A DNA stretch of 64,000 nucleotides from Paraburkholderia sp. (lineage in GTDB: Bacteria > Pseudomonadota > Gammaproteobacteria > Burkholderiales > Burkholderiaceae). Below, piece by piece: positions 26,771 to 36,316 of the stretch. How positions within the stretch are numbered: position 1 is the first letter of the stretch; the number at the start of each line of letters is the position of its first letter. The notes under the pieces were generated by a model that saw nothing but the letters and a program-made list of their open reading frames with translations, was not told the origin of the DNA and ran no database searches. The DNA is taken from assembly GCF_028283785.1 (NCBI RefSeq), contig NZ_JAPWKB010000019.1:702001-766000 (forward strand), read 5' to 3'. The position numbers and the translations under genes were made by a program.

Positions 26771-27819
26771 TGAACGCCGCCGTGAGTGACGCCGGGCGTG
26801 ACGCGGACACGGTGCGGGTCGGCATTGTCGGGCTCGGGCGGCTGGGCAAGCGGCATGCGGAAAACCTCGCGTACCGCGTGCCGGGCGCGCGGCTGGTCGC
26901 AGCGTGCAGTCCGCTCGACGATGAACGCGCGTGGGCGCAACGCACGTTGCCGCCGCTGCATCTGCACGCGCATTACGGCGATCTGCTCGCTGATAAAAAC
27001 GTCGATGCGGTGTGGCTGGTGACGCCGTCGTCGTTGCATGCGCAACAGATCGTCGATGCATTGCGCGCGGGCAAGCATGTGTTCTGCGAGAAACCGTTGT
27101 CGCTCGATGTCGGCGAATGCGAGCGCGTGATCCATGCGTCCACGGAATATCCGCATTTGCAGGCGACGATCGGCTTTATGCGGCGTTTCGATCCAAGCTA
27201 TCGCGATGCGTTCGATAAGGTCGAAGCGGGTCTGATCGGGCGACCGTTTCTGGTGCGCTCGCAAACCTGCGACCAGAACGACCCGACCGGGTTTTTCGTG
27301 CAGTTCGCGCGGACGTCCGGCGGCATCTTTCTGGATTGCACCGTGCACGATATCGACGTGGCGCGCTGGCTGCTCGGCAAGCCGCGCGCGATGCGCGTAT
27401 TCGCGAGCGGCACGGTCGCGTTGCACGAAGGACTGCGCGCCTCGGGCGATGTCGATAACGGCGTCGCGATCTGCGAATTCGAAGACGGGCGGCTGGCGAT
27501 GTTCTACGCGTCGCGAACCATGGCGCATGGTCACGACACCGGCAGCGAAGTGATCGGCACGGCGGGCGCGCTGTCGATCGGGCGCGATCCGCGTCTGAAT
27601 CGCGTCGAAATCGCCGATGCGAACGGTATCCGTCACGCGTGCACGCCGACGTTCTTCGATCGTTTCGACGACGCGTTTCTGCACGAAGCGCGCGCGTTCG
27701 TCGCGGCGGTGAAGGGCGGGGCGCAGCTTGGCGCGACGCTTTCCGACGCGCTGGAGGCGACGCGGATCGGTAGTGCGCTTAGGGCCTCGCTGCAGAGCGG
27801 GCAGGCCGTCCTGCTGTGA
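26770..27819 (+). CDS. Second Gfo/Idh/MocA dehydrogenase, probable inositol-isomer dehydrogenase
   Basis: This 349-residue paralogue of the upstream iolG product keeps the Rossmann motif GLGRLGKRHAENL, the EKP motif KHVFCEKPLSL and the active-site segment SGGIFLDCTVHDIDVARWLLG. Having two such enzymes in tandem suggests that this one handles another stereoisomer, for example scyllo-inositol, but the sequence does not prove it. TGATG overlap with iolG shows co-translation. It is the last gene of the plus-strand inositol run; no terminator is visible before the TusA-like gene. Confidence 0.85.
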   Translation: MNAAVSDAGRDADTVRVGIVGLGRLGKRHAENLAYRVPGARLVAACSPLDDERAWAQRTLPPLHLHAHYGDLLADKNVDAVWLVTPSSLHAQQIVDALRAGKHVFCEKPLSLDVGECERVIHASTEYPHLQATIGFMRRFDPSYRDAFDKVEAGLIGRPFLVRSQTCDQNDPTGFFVQFARTSGGIFLDCTVHDIDVARWLLGKPRAMRVFASGTVALHEGLRASGDVDNGVAICEFEDGRLAMFYASRTMAHGHDTGSEVIGTAGALSIGRDPRLNRVEIADANGIRHACTPTFFDRFDDAFLHEARAFVAAVKGGAQLGATLSDALEATRIGSALRASLQSGQAVLL

Positions 27820-27877
27820 TCTGACGCGTCTGGGGCGTAGCGGATGCGCAGCGACGGCGCGGCGCAGACGGCTGCGG

Positions 27878-27883
27878 TAGAAT
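27878..27883 (+). promoter_or_regulatory. Possible -10 hexamer for the TusA-like gene
   Basis: TAGAAT lies 48 bp before the start codon at 27931 in an otherwise GC-rich gap. No matching -35 is evident. Confidence 0.35.
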
Positions 27884-27930
27884 TTGGGCTTCGTCCGGCG
27901 TCGTTTGGCGCCTCAATCCGAAGGTCCCCG

Positions 27931-28164
27931 ATGCAAGTACAGGTTCACAAAGAAGTCGACGCGCGCGGGCTGAAATGCCCGCTGCCCATCTTGCGCGCGA
28001 AGAAAGCGCTCGCCGATATGGAAAGCGGTCAGATTCTGAAGGTATTCGCCACCGACCCCGGTTCGCAACGCGATTTCGCCGCGTTCGCGAAGCAGACCGG
28101 CAACGAGATCGTCGAAAGCTCGACGCAAGACAAGGTGTTCGTGTTTCTGATGCGCCGGCGTTGA
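27931..28164 (+). CDS. TusA-family sulfurtransferase
   Basis: This 77-residue protein has the TusA/YedF fold. Cys16 in LKCPLPILRAKKAL is the persulfide-carrying cysteine of the CPxP signature. ATG 27931 follows AAGG and starts the conserved region; the open frame extends to 27844 without homology. Possible roles are sulfur relay to tRNA thiolation or molybdopterin; no partner gene is adjacent, so the exact role is open. A strong hairpin terminator follows. Confidence 0.9.
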   Translation: MQVQVHKEVDARGLKCPLPILRAKKALADMESGQILKVFATDPGSQRDFAAFAKQTGNEIVESSTQDKVFVFLMRRR

Positions 28165-28251
28165 AACAACGCGTGCGGCCTGTCGTGATGGCCAGGTGTT
28201 GACGGGTTCTGCTGAAGATTCCGTTCGCGGCTTCGAATTTCAAAGCCCAAT

Positions 28252-28297
28252 AAAAAAGGCGCTGAGCCCGCACAAGCGGTGCTACAGCGCCTTTTTT
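28252..28297. terminator. Bidirectional terminator between the TusA-like gene and galU
   Basis: The arms AAAAAAGGCGCTG (28252-28264) and CAGCGCCTTTTTT (28285-28297) are perfectly complementary around a 20-nt loop. The A-run and T-run allow termination of both convergent genes. Confidence 0.88.
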
Positions 28298-28359
28298 GTC
28301 TCCGCCGATAGCGCGGAGAAGCCGGCGCGGGCCGCACGAGGCGGCCCGCGTCAGCGTGT

Positions 28360-29241
28360 TCAGCCTTCGAGAATCGGCGAGCGGGTGCGCAGATACTCTT
28401 CGAAATCCGCCGCGACTTCCGGGTGACGCAGCGCGAATTCGACGGTTGCCTTCAGATAACCGAGCTTGCTGCCGCAGTCGAAACGCGTGCCGTGATACTT
28501 GTACGCGAGGACCTGCTCGTCGGCCAGCAGCGACATGATCGCGTCGGTCAGTTGCAGTTCGCCGCCGGCGCCCGGCTTCAACGCGCGGATGTGATCGAAA
28601 ACGCGCGGCTTCAGCACGTAACGGCCCACTACGCCGAGGTTCGACGGCGCGACTTCCGGCTCCGGCTTTTCGACGATGCCCGACAGCTTGATGATCGAGT
28701 CTTCCCACTCCTTGCCGTCGACGATGCCGTACGACTTCGTCTCCGCCGCCGGAATCTCTTCCACGCCGATCACCGAGCTATGGTAGTGGTCGAACACTTC
28801 GATCATCTGCGTCATCACGGGCGGCGTGCCGTACAGCAAGTCGTCCGCGAGGATCACGGCGAACGGGTTGTCGCCCACCAGCTTTTCCGCGCACAGCACC
28901 GCGTGGCCGAGGCCGAGCGCTTCCGGCTGGCGCACGTAGAAGCAGTCGACGTGGCTCGGTTTGATACCGCGCACGAGTTCGAGCAGTTGCTTCTTGCCGC
29001 GGGCTTCGAGTTCGGCTTCGATCTCGTAGGACTTGTCGAAGTGATCTTCGATCGCGCGCTTGCTGCGCCCGGTCACGAAGATCATTTCGGTGATGCCGGC
29101 CGCCATCGCTTCTTCGACCGCGTACTGGATCAAAGGCTTGTCGACGATCGGCAGCATTTCCTTCGGGCTCGCCTTCGTGGCAGGGAGGAAGCGGGTGCCA
29201 AGTCCTGCTACCGGAAATACCGCCTTTGTAACTTTTAGCAT
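28360..29241 (-). CDS. galU: UTP-glucose-1-phosphate uridylyltransferase
   Basis: This 293-residue enzyme makes UDP-glucose for exopolysaccharide, LPS core and trehalose synthesis. The nucleotide-binding N-terminus FPVAGLGTRFLPATKASPKE and the catalytic-site segment DKPLIQYAVEEA are diagnostic. Length is normal. The start ATG 29241 has AGGG upstream. It follows valS by 61 bp on the same strand and could be read from the valS promoter. It ends near a bidirectional terminator. Confidence 0.97.
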   Translation of the reverse strand: MLKVTKAVFPVAGLGTRFLPATKASPKEMLPIVDKPLIQYAVEEAMAAGITEMIFVTGRSKRAIEDHFDKSYEIEAELEARGKKQLLELVRGIKPSHVDCFYVRQPEALGLGHAVLCAEKLVGDNPFAVILADDLLYGTPPVMTQMIEVFDHYHSSVIGVEEIPAAETKSYGIVDGKEWEDSIIKLSGIVEKPEPEVAPSNLGVVGRYVLKPRVFDHIRALKPGAGGELQLTDAIMSLLADEQVLAYKYHGTRFDCGSKLGYLKATVEFALRHPEVAADFEEYLRTRSPILEG

Positions 29242-29302
29242 GTGTTTACCCTGGATCCTCTAGTAGCCAGGCGCACTAACCGCGTGCGCCGTGGAGCGTC
29301 AA

Positions 29303-32185
29303 TCATGCCGGCAGGCGTGCAAGCTGCGCGGTCAGTTTGCCAATCGTACTGTCGTATTCTGCCAGCCTTTTCCGTTCCTGCTCAACGACCGCAGCGGGTG
29401 CGCGCGCGACGAAGCTCTCGTTTTCGAGCTTGGCCTGACATTTCACAACCTCACCGGTCAGGCGGGCGATTTCCTTCGACAGACGCTCGCGTTCGGCGGC
29501 AACATCGATTTCCACCTTCAGCACGAGTTTGTCCGTGCCAACGATAGCAATCGGCGCGCCAGCCGTCTGTGCGTCGAGCGAGGCTTCGTCCGCGATGATC
29601 TGCACGTCCGACAGACGGGCGAGCGCCTGGGCGTACGGCGCGAAGCTTTGCAGGCGTTCGGCGTTGCCGGTGGCGAGCAGCGGCACCTTGACGGCCGGCG
29701 ACAGGTTCATCTCGCCGCGCAGGTTGCGGCATGCGTCGATCACGGCCTTCAGGTCGGCCGTCCATTGCTCGGCGGCTTCGTCGAGTTTGGACAGGTCGGC
29801 GACCGGATACGGCTGCACCATGATGGATGCTTCGCCGTCGGTCTTGCCTTCCGGATAGCGGCCGGCGAGCGGCGCCACCTTCTGCCACAGCGCTTCGGTG
29901 ATGAACGGAATCACCGGATGCGCGAGGCGCAGCACGGTTTCCAGCACGCGCAACAGCGTGCGGCGCGTGGCGCGCTGCTGTTCCGGCTTGCCGGTCTGGA
30001 TCTGCACTTTCGCCAGTTCCAGATACCAGTCGCAGTATTCGTCCCAGACGAATTTGTACAAGGTAGACGCGACGTTGTCGAAACGGTAGTCGGCGAATCC
30101 CTTCGCGACGTCCGCTTCGACGCGTTGCAGCAGCGACACGATCCAGCGGTCGGCCTGCGAGAAGTCGAGATAGCCGCCGGGGCCGCAAGCGCCCGCGTCG
30201 CACAGTTCCGGCTTGCCGAAACCGCAGTCGTGGCCTTCGCAATTCATCAGGACGAAGCGCGTGGCGTTCCACAGCTTGTTGCAGAAGTTGCGATAGCCTT
30301 CGGCGCGTGCGAGGTCGAAGTTGACGTTGCGGCCGAGCGTGGCCATCGACGCCATCGTGAAGCGCAGCGCATCGGTGCCGAACGCGGGAATGCCGTCGGG
30401 GAATTCCTTGCGGGTTTTCTTTTCGATCTGCGCGGCCTGCTTCGGATTCATCAGACCGGTCGTGCGTTTTGCGACCAGCGTTTCGAGGTCGATACCGTCG
30501 ACGATATCGATCGGGTCGAGCGTATTGCCCTTGCTCTTCGACATCTTCTGGCCTTCGGCGTCGCGCACGAGACCGTGCACGTAGACCGTGTCGAACGGCA
30601 CCTTGCCGGTGAAGTGGGTGGTCATCATGACCATCCGCGCGACCCAGAAGAAGATGATGTCGAAGCCCGTGACCAGCACCGACGACGGCAGGAACTGCGT
30701 GAGTTCCGGCGTCTCGTTCGGCCAGCCGAGCGACGAGAACGGCACCAGCGCCGACGAGAACCACGTGTCGAGCACGTCTTCGTCGCGCTTGAGCGCGCCG
30801 GTGTAGCCCTTCGCGGCGGCTTGCGCCTTTGCGTCGTCTTCGGTCTTGGCGACGAAAATCTCGCCGTTTTCGCCGTACCACGCCGGAATCTGATGGCCCC
30901 ACCAGAGTTGACGCGAGATGCACCAGTCCTGGATGTTTTCGAGCCACTGGTAGTACGTGCTGGACCAGTTTTCCGGCACGAAGCGGATTTCGCCGCTGCG
31001 GACGACGTCGAGCGCGGTTTCCGCGATCGATTTACCCGGATTGAAGGTGCCTTCCGGCGCCGGCTTGCTCATCGCGACGAACCATTGGTCGGTGAGCATC
31101 GGCTCGATAACCACGCCCGTGCGGTCGCCGCGCGGCACTTTCAGGTCGTGCGGCTTGACGGATTCGAGCAGGCCGATCGCTTCGAGGTCGGCGACGACCT
31201 GTTTGCGCGCGTCGAAACGGTCGAGGCCGCGATATTTTTCCGGCGCGTTGTCGCTGATTTTCGCGTCGAGCGTGAGGATTTCGATTTGCGGCAGCGCGTG
31301 GCGCTGGCCGACCGCATAGTCGTTGAAGTCGTGCGCGGGCGTGACCTTGACGACGCCGGTGCCGAATTCGAGATCGACGTAGTCGTCGGCGATGATCGGG
31401 ATTTCGCGATCCGACAGCGGCAGCTTCACCGATTTGCCGATCAGGTGCTTATAGCGCTCGTCTTCCGGGTGGACCATGACCGCGACGTCGCCGAGCATGG
31501 TTTCGGGGCGGGTGGTGGCGACCGTCAGATGACCGGAGCCATCGGCGAGCGGGTACTGGATATGCCAGAGGCTGCCTTTTTCGTCTTCGCTGACGACTTC
31601 GAGGTCGGAGACGGCCGTCATCAGGACCGGGTCCCAGTTGACGAGGCGCTTGCCGCGATAGATGAGGCCTTGTTCGTAGAGCGTGACGAACACATCGCGC
31701 ACGGCGGCCGACATTTTGTCGTCCATCGTGAAGTATTCGCGGGACCAGTCGATGGATGCGCCGAGGCGGCGGACCTGACCCGTGATCGTATTACCGGACT
31801 GCTGTTTCCATTCCCAGACGCGCTCGGTGAATTTTTCGCGGCCGAGGTCGTGGCGGGAGATGCCTTTCGCGTCCAGTTGCCGTTCGACGACGATTTGGGT
31901 GGCGATGCCCGCGTGGTCGGTGCCCGGCACCCAGAGGGTGTTTTCGCCGAGCATCCGGTGGTAGCGGGTCAGACCGTCCATGATGGTCTGATTGAACGCG
32001 TGGCCCATGTGCAGCGTGCCGGTGACGTTCGGCGGCGGGAGCTGGATCGAGAAATTCTTGCGATCTGCGTCGAACGTCGGCGTGGCGTAGGCGCGTTTTT
32101 CCCACTCGGGGCCCCAGTGGGCTTCGATGGTGTGGGGCTCGAAGCTCTTGGCAAGCGTGCTGTCGGGCGTGCTGTCAGTCGTCAT
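29303..32185 (-). CDS. valS: Valyl-tRNA synthetase
   Basis: This 960-residue class I synthetase charges tRNA-Val. The HIGH signature is HMGH at residues 59-62 within PPPNVTGTLHMGH, and the KMSKS loop is KMSKS at 547-551. The editing domain contains TTRPETMLGD, and a C-terminal coiled-coil arm typical of ValS ends the protein. ATG 32185 was chosen over an in-frame TTG at 32209. A TATAAT on the minus strand lies 36 bp upstream. A nearly full-length open frame on the opposite strand is a shadow. Confidence 0.98.
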   Translation of the reverse strand: MTTDSTPDSTLAKSFEPHTIEAHWGPEWEKRAYATPTFDADRKNFSIQLPPPNVTGTLHMGHAFNQTIMDGLTRYHRMLGENTLWVPGTDHAGIATQIVVERQLDAKGISRHDLGREKFTERVWEWKQQSGNTITGQVRRLGASIDWSREYFTMDDKMSAAVRDVFVTLYEQGLIYRGKRLVNWDPVLMTAVSDLEVVSEDEKGSLWHIQYPLADGSGHLTVATTRPETMLGDVAVMVHPEDERYKHLIGKSVKLPLSDREIPIIADDYVDLEFGTGVVKVTPAHDFNDYAVGQRHALPQIEILTLDAKISDNAPEKYRGLDRFDARKQVVADLEAIGLLESVKPHDLKVPRGDRTGVVIEPMLTDQWFVAMSKPAPEGTFNPGKSIAETALDVVRSGEIRFVPENWSSTYYQWLENIQDWCISRQLWWGHQIPAWYGENGEIFVAKTEDDAKAQAAAKGYTGALKRDEDVLDTWFSSALVPFSSLGWPNETPELTQFLPSSVLVTGFDIIFFWVARMVMMTTHFTGKVPFDTVYVHGLVRDAEGQKMSKSKGNTLDPIDIVDGIDLETLVAKRTTGLMNPKQAAQIEKKTRKEFPDGIPAFGTDALRFTMASMATLGRNVNFDLARAEGYRNFCNKLWNATRFVLMNCEGHDCGFGKPELCDAGACGPGGYLDFSQADRWIVSLLQRVEADVAKGFADYRFDNVASTLYKFVWDEYCDWYLELAKVQIQTGKPEQQRATRRTLLRVLETVLRLAHPVIPFITEALWQKVAPLAGRYPEGKTDGEASIMVQPYPVADLSKLDEAAEQWTADLKAVIDACRNLRGEMNLSPAVKVPLLATGNAERLQSFAPYAQALARLSDVQIIADEASLDAQTAGAPIAIVGTDKLVLKVEIDVAAERERLSKEIARLTGEVVKCQAKLENESFVARAPAAVVEQERKRLAEYDSTIGKLTAQLARLPA

Positions 32186-32220
32186 TGTTGGGGTCTGCTG
32201 GAAATGCAATGGAATTAGGG

Positions 32221-32226
32221 ATTATA
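32221..32226 (-). promoter_or_regulatory. Probable valS promoter -10 hexamer
   Basis: Minus-strand TATAAT lies 36 bp before the valS start codon, implying a short leader of roughly 30 nt. The -35 zone falls in G/T-rich sequence just outside the inverted-repeat element that begins at 32282. Confidence 0.55.
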
Positions 32227-32281
32227 AGGGGTCTGGGGTGTGGCGCGGCGCGCGGGGCTGATTTCGGGTGGCTGGTTTGGC

Positions 32282-33047
32282 TTTGGTCTGGTTGTCCTGT
32301 TTTCACGCTGGTTTGCCTGGATCGTCCCTGTGCGGGGATGAGTGCTTTGGGCGGTGCTTTTGGCGTTGGGTCGGGCTGGTCTTGGGTTGGCGTGCGTGGC
32401 CTGTTTTCACGCTGGTCCGCCTGGATCGTCCCTGTGCGGGACCGCACCTACTTTTCTTTGCTCGCGCAAAGAAAAGTAGGCAAAAGAAAGCGCGTTTACC
32501 TCGCGCTCCGTAGCGAGTGGCGTCCTTTCAGAACGGATAGTGGACCGCGCACGATTTGAGTTGCCGCACCACAAGACCTGGTGACAAGGCAGTCATTAGT
32601 TCCGGCTGTTCGCTCCGCGACAGCCGACGGGCACAGCCCCGTCTTTTCTTTTTGGCGCTCTTCGCTCTCTGCACTCCGTCGGTCACAACACCCATTTTCC
32701 TGGCATGCGCCGGTCTGATCACGCGCGCAAAATTCCAGGTCAATCGGAGCGTCGGAACCGTCGAGAAGGCGAGCGAATGCCGTGGCGAAAATGGGTCTTT
32801 GAAGTGGGCTACCGCCGCGCAGCGGGCGGGATGTGCGGGCGCGGACCACCACGCCAAACGGACCGCCGAGTCAAAACGTGCGCGGTCCACTACCCGTTCT
32901 GGAAGGACGCCACTCGCTACGAAGTGTCGGTGTAAACGCGCTTTCTTTTGCCTACTTTTCTTTGCGCGAGCAAAGAAAAGTAGGTGCGGTCCCGCACAGG
33001 GACGAACCAGGCATACCAGCGCGAAACCGGGACAACCAAACCAGACC
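32282..33047. repeat. Inverted-repeat element, copy 1 (non-coding)
   Basis: This 766-bp stretch fills most of the gap between divergent valS and uvrD. The arms 32401-32560 and 32870-33028 are near-perfect inverted repeats, and an extra partial outer arm lies at 32282-32336. Each arm holds the hairpin CTACTTTTCTTTGC-TCGC-GCAAAGAAAAGTAG (4-nt loop reversed in the right arm). The centre shares identical blocks with the copy at 42711: 32581-32645 matches 42910-42974, and 32807-32861 matches 43194-43248. No credible ORF is present. It resembles a MITE-like or structured mobile repeat. Confidence 0.88.
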
Positions 33048-33087
33048 ACCCCAAACCAAACCAAAACCCACCCCAAACCACCCAGCT

Positions 33088-33093
33088 TATAAT
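33088..33093 (+). promoter_or_regulatory. Probable uvrD promoter -10 hexamer
   Basis: TATAAT at 33088-33093 lies 28 bp upstream of the uvrD start codon and 40 bp outside the right end of the repeat element, implying a very short leader. The -35 zone is the C/A-rich flank of the element. Confidence 0.55.
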
Positions 33094-33121
33094 AAGCAAC
33101 ACCCCGCACCGCGAAGATGAA

Positions 33122-35498
33122 ATGCCCGAACTGCTCGCCAATCTGAACCCCGAACAACACGCCGCGGTCACGCTCCCGAACGAACCGGCGCTCATCCTGG
33201 CCGGCGCGGGCAGCGGCAAAACCCGCGTTCTGATCACCCGCATCGCCTGGCTGATCCAGCAAGGCCTCGCGTCGCCCGCGACGATCCTCGCCGTTACCTT
33301 CACCAACAAAGCCGCGCGCGAAATGATGTCGCGGCTTCAAGCGCTGCTGCCCATCGACACCCGCGGCATGTGGATCGGCACGTTCCACGGCCTGTGCAAC
33401 CGCATGCTGCGCGCGCATCATCGCGATGCCGGCTTGCCCGCGACTTTCCAGATTCTCGATACCGCCGATCAACTCTCGGCGATCAAGCGCCTGATGAAAG
33501 GCCTCAATATCGACGACGAAAAGTACCCGGCCAAAAACCTCCAGTACTTCATCAACAACGCGAAAGAACAAGGCCTGCGCCCGAAAGACGTCGACGCAAC
33601 CGATAACTTCAATCGCAAATTCGTCGAACTGTACGAAGCCTACGACCAGCAATGCCAGCGCGAAGGCGTCGTCGATTTTCCGGAACTGCTGCTGCGCTGC
33701 TATGAGCTGCTCGCGAACAATCCGCCGCTGCGCACCCACTATCAGGCGCGCTTCCGCCAGATTCTCGTCGACGAGTTTCAGGACACCAACAAGCTGCAAT
33801 ACGCATGGCTCAAACTGCTCGCGGATCAGTCGAACGCGATCTTCGCGGTCGGGGACGACGATCAGTCCATTTACGCGTTCCGTGGCGCGAACGTCGGCAA
33901 CATGCGCGACTTCGAGCACGAATTCAATGTGCGTAACCTGATCAAGCTCGAACAGAATTACCGCTCGCATGGCCATATTCTCGACGCTGCCAATCAGCTG
34001 ATCGCGAACAATTCGCGCCGCCTCGGCAAGAATCTGCGGACCGACGCCGGACACGGCGAACCGGTCCGCGTCTACGAGTCCGCGACCGATACCCAGGAAG
34101 CCAGCTGGATCGTCGAGGAAATCAAGGCGCTGATCGCCACCGGCACGTCGCGCAGCGAAATCGCCATCCTGTATCGCAGCAACGCGCAGTCGCGCACCAT
34201 CGAACACACGCTCGTCAACGCGGGAATCGCGTATCGCGTGTACGGTGGCCTGCGATTCTTCGAGCGTCAGGAAATCAAGCACGCGCTCGCCTATCTGCGG
34301 CTGATCGACAACCCGAACGACGACACCGCGTTCGCGCGCGTGGTCAATTTCCCGACGCGCGGAATCGGCGCGCGCTCGATCGAACAGGTGGCGGACGCGG
34401 CGCGTCTGTACAACGTGTCGATGGCGGCGGCGATTCCCTATGTCACCGGAAAAGCCGGATCGAGCCTCGGCGGTTTCGCGAACCTGATCGCGAAGATGCG
34501 CGCCGAAACGCAGCAGATGAGCCTTGCCGGATACGGTCGAGTACGTCGTGCGCGTCAGCGGTCTCTCCGACTTCTATCAGAACGAACGCGAAGGTCAGGA
34601 CCGGCTGGAGAACTTGCAGGAACTGGTCAACGCGGCGGCGGCGTTCGTCGCCGAAGAAGGCTACGGACGTGAGACCCCGGCGCGCTCGATTCCGCTGCGA
34701 CCGGGTGCGACGTCCGCGCCGGAGATCGGTGTCGCCACCGACGATCCGAACGTGGTCGTGCTCGATGCGCCCGATCTCGCCGATCCCGCGCAAAACCCCG
34801 ACACGATGACGCCGCTTGCGGGTTTCCTGTCGCACGCTTCGCTGGAAGCCGGCGACAACCAGGCGCAGGCCGGTCAGGAAGCGGTGCAGTTGATGACGGT
34901 CCACGCGGCGAAAGGGCTGGAATTCACGTCGGTGTTCATCACGGGCCTCGAAGAAGGTTTGTTCCCGCACGAGAACAGCGCGATGGAAACCGACGGCCTC
35001 GAAGAAGAGCGCCGCCTGATGTACGTCGCGATCACGCGGGCCAAGGAGCGTTTGTATCTGTCGTTCGCGCAGAGCCGGATGCTGCACGGTCAGACGCGCT
35101 ACAACATCCGTTCGCGTTTCTTCGACGAACTGCCCGCCGAAACGCTGAAATGGCTGACGCCGAAGGTCGAGGCGGGCGCACGCTGGGGCGGCAAACAGGA
35201 TAACGCCGGTTGGGGCCGCGACTGGTTCGGACGCGGCGATCGCGAACGGCAGGGCGGCGCCGGTGGTTACGCCGGCAGTGCGGCGGTGTCGGCGCCGTTG
35301 CCCGCGTTCGCGAACGAACAGCGCGCGGCCGAAAGCGGTTTCCGCGTCGGTCAGCAGGTGTTCCACACCAAGTTCGGCGAAGGCGTGATCACGGCGCTCG
35401 AAGGCGGTGGCGCCGACGCGAAAGCGCAAGTCAAGTTCAAGCGGCACGGCGAAAAGTGGCTGGCGCTCGCGGTCGCGAAATTGCAGGCGGTCGAATGA
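33122..35498 (+). pseudogene. uvrD: UvrD-type DNA helicase, interrupted by a one-base frameshift
   Basis: Two overlapping frames together encode a complete superfamily 1 helicase of about 791 residues, used in mismatch and excision repair. Frame one (33122 to about 34523) has the Q-motif, Walker A AGAGSGKT (27-34), DEFQDT (217-222), GDDDQSIYAFRGA and QNYRS. Frame two (from 34524) carries VHAAKGLEF, YVAITRAKERLYLSFAQSR and the UvrD C-terminal tail. One extra base in 34520-34527 shifts the reading; unshifted sequence would read MSLPDTVEY. Frame one then runs out of frame to a stop at 34672. There is no slippery homopolymer, so this is either a real mutation or a sequencing/assembly error. The nucleosidase gene overlaps the end. 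Confidence 0.88.
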
Positions 35499-36307
35499 GC
35501 GGCGCAATCGCGCACGACGATCTCGCGCGCGACGGCGCACCGGTATCGCATCGTCCGCTGGGTATTCTGGCCGCGTTGCCGGAAGAGCTCGGCGACCTGG
35601 TCGACGCGATGCGCGGCGAAGCGGGCGTACGCACGATCACGCACGGCCGGCGCGACTATCACCTCGGCACCGTGTACGGCGTGCCGTGCGTGGTGACGCT
35701 GGCCCGCGTCGGCAAGGTCGCGGCGGCGGCCACCGTCAGCGCGATGATTCACGCGTTCGATGTCGAAGCGGTGGTCTTTACCGGCGTCGCCGGTGGCGTG
35801 GGGCGCGATGTGCGGGTCGGCGACGTGGTGGTTGCGGATTCGCTGATGCAGCACGATCTCGACGCCTCACCGATCTTTCCGTGCTTCGAAGTGCCGTTGC
35901 TCGGCGTGTCGCGCTTCGCCGCCGACGCCGCGCTGGTCGCGCAACTGAGCGCCGCGTGCGAGCGTTTCGTCGCCGAAGAGGGTGCGGATCTGGCCGCGCG
36001 CTTCGGTACACAGACCGCACGCGTGCATCGAGGCTTGATTCTGAGCGGCGACCAGTTCGTCGCGAGCGCGGCGGCGGTTCAGCGTCTGCGCGACGCGTTG
36101 CCCGATTCGCTGGCCGTCGAGATGGAAGGCGCGGCGATCGCGCAGGTTTGCTACGAATACGATGTGCCGTGCGCCGTCGTCCGGACGATTTCCGACACCG
36201 CCGATGCGGAAGCGCCCGAGACGTTCACGAACTTCTTGCGTCAGATCGCGGGCACGTATTCGAGTGGGATATTGAAGCGGTTTTTGATGGGGCGCAGCGG
36301 GGTGTAA
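35495..36307 (+). CDS. 5'-methylthioadenosine/S-adenosylhomocysteine nucleosidase
   Basis: This 270-residue nucleoside phosphorylase-fold protein hydrolyses the glycosidic bond of MTA/SAH in the methionine salvage and activated-methyl cycle. GILAALPEELGDLV at the N-terminus, VVFTGVAGGVGRDVRVGDVVVAD in the middle, the substrate-binding VEMEGAAIAQVCYEY, and TISDTAD with the catalytic Asp are family features. ATG 35495 overlaps the uvrD stop (ATGA), so its translation probably depends on uvrD read-through and may be affected by the frameshift there. Confidence 0.9.
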   Translation: MSGAIAHDDLARDGAPVSHRPLGILAALPEELGDLVDAMRGEAGVRTITHGRRDYHLGTVYGVPCVVTLARVGKVAAAATVSAMIHAFDVEAVVFTGVAGGVGRDVRVGDVVVADSLMQHDLDASPIFPCFEVPLLGVSRFAADAALVAQLSAACERFVAEEGADLAARFGTQTARVHRGLILSGDQFVASAAAVQRLRDALPDSLAVEMEGAAIAQVCYEYDVPCAVVRTISDTADAEAPETFTNFLRQIAGTYSSGILKRFLMGRSGV

Positions 36308-36316
36308 AGCGCTGGG

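Noticed and set aside
29291..32218. 975-codon open frame antisense to valS
   Set aside because: Same reason: an unbroken frame expected from GC-skewed codons of a highly conserved gene on the other strand; no known family.
32556..33120. Open frames inside repeat copy 1 as a possible transposase or small protein
   Set aside because: They are short, differ between the two copies and contain no transposase motif; the conserved DNA blocks do not keep a shared frame.
34515..34530. Programmed ribosomal frameshifting in uvrD
   Set aside because: No slippery heptamer or evident downstream structure is present, and UvrD is not known to use frameshifting; mutation or sequence error is simpler.
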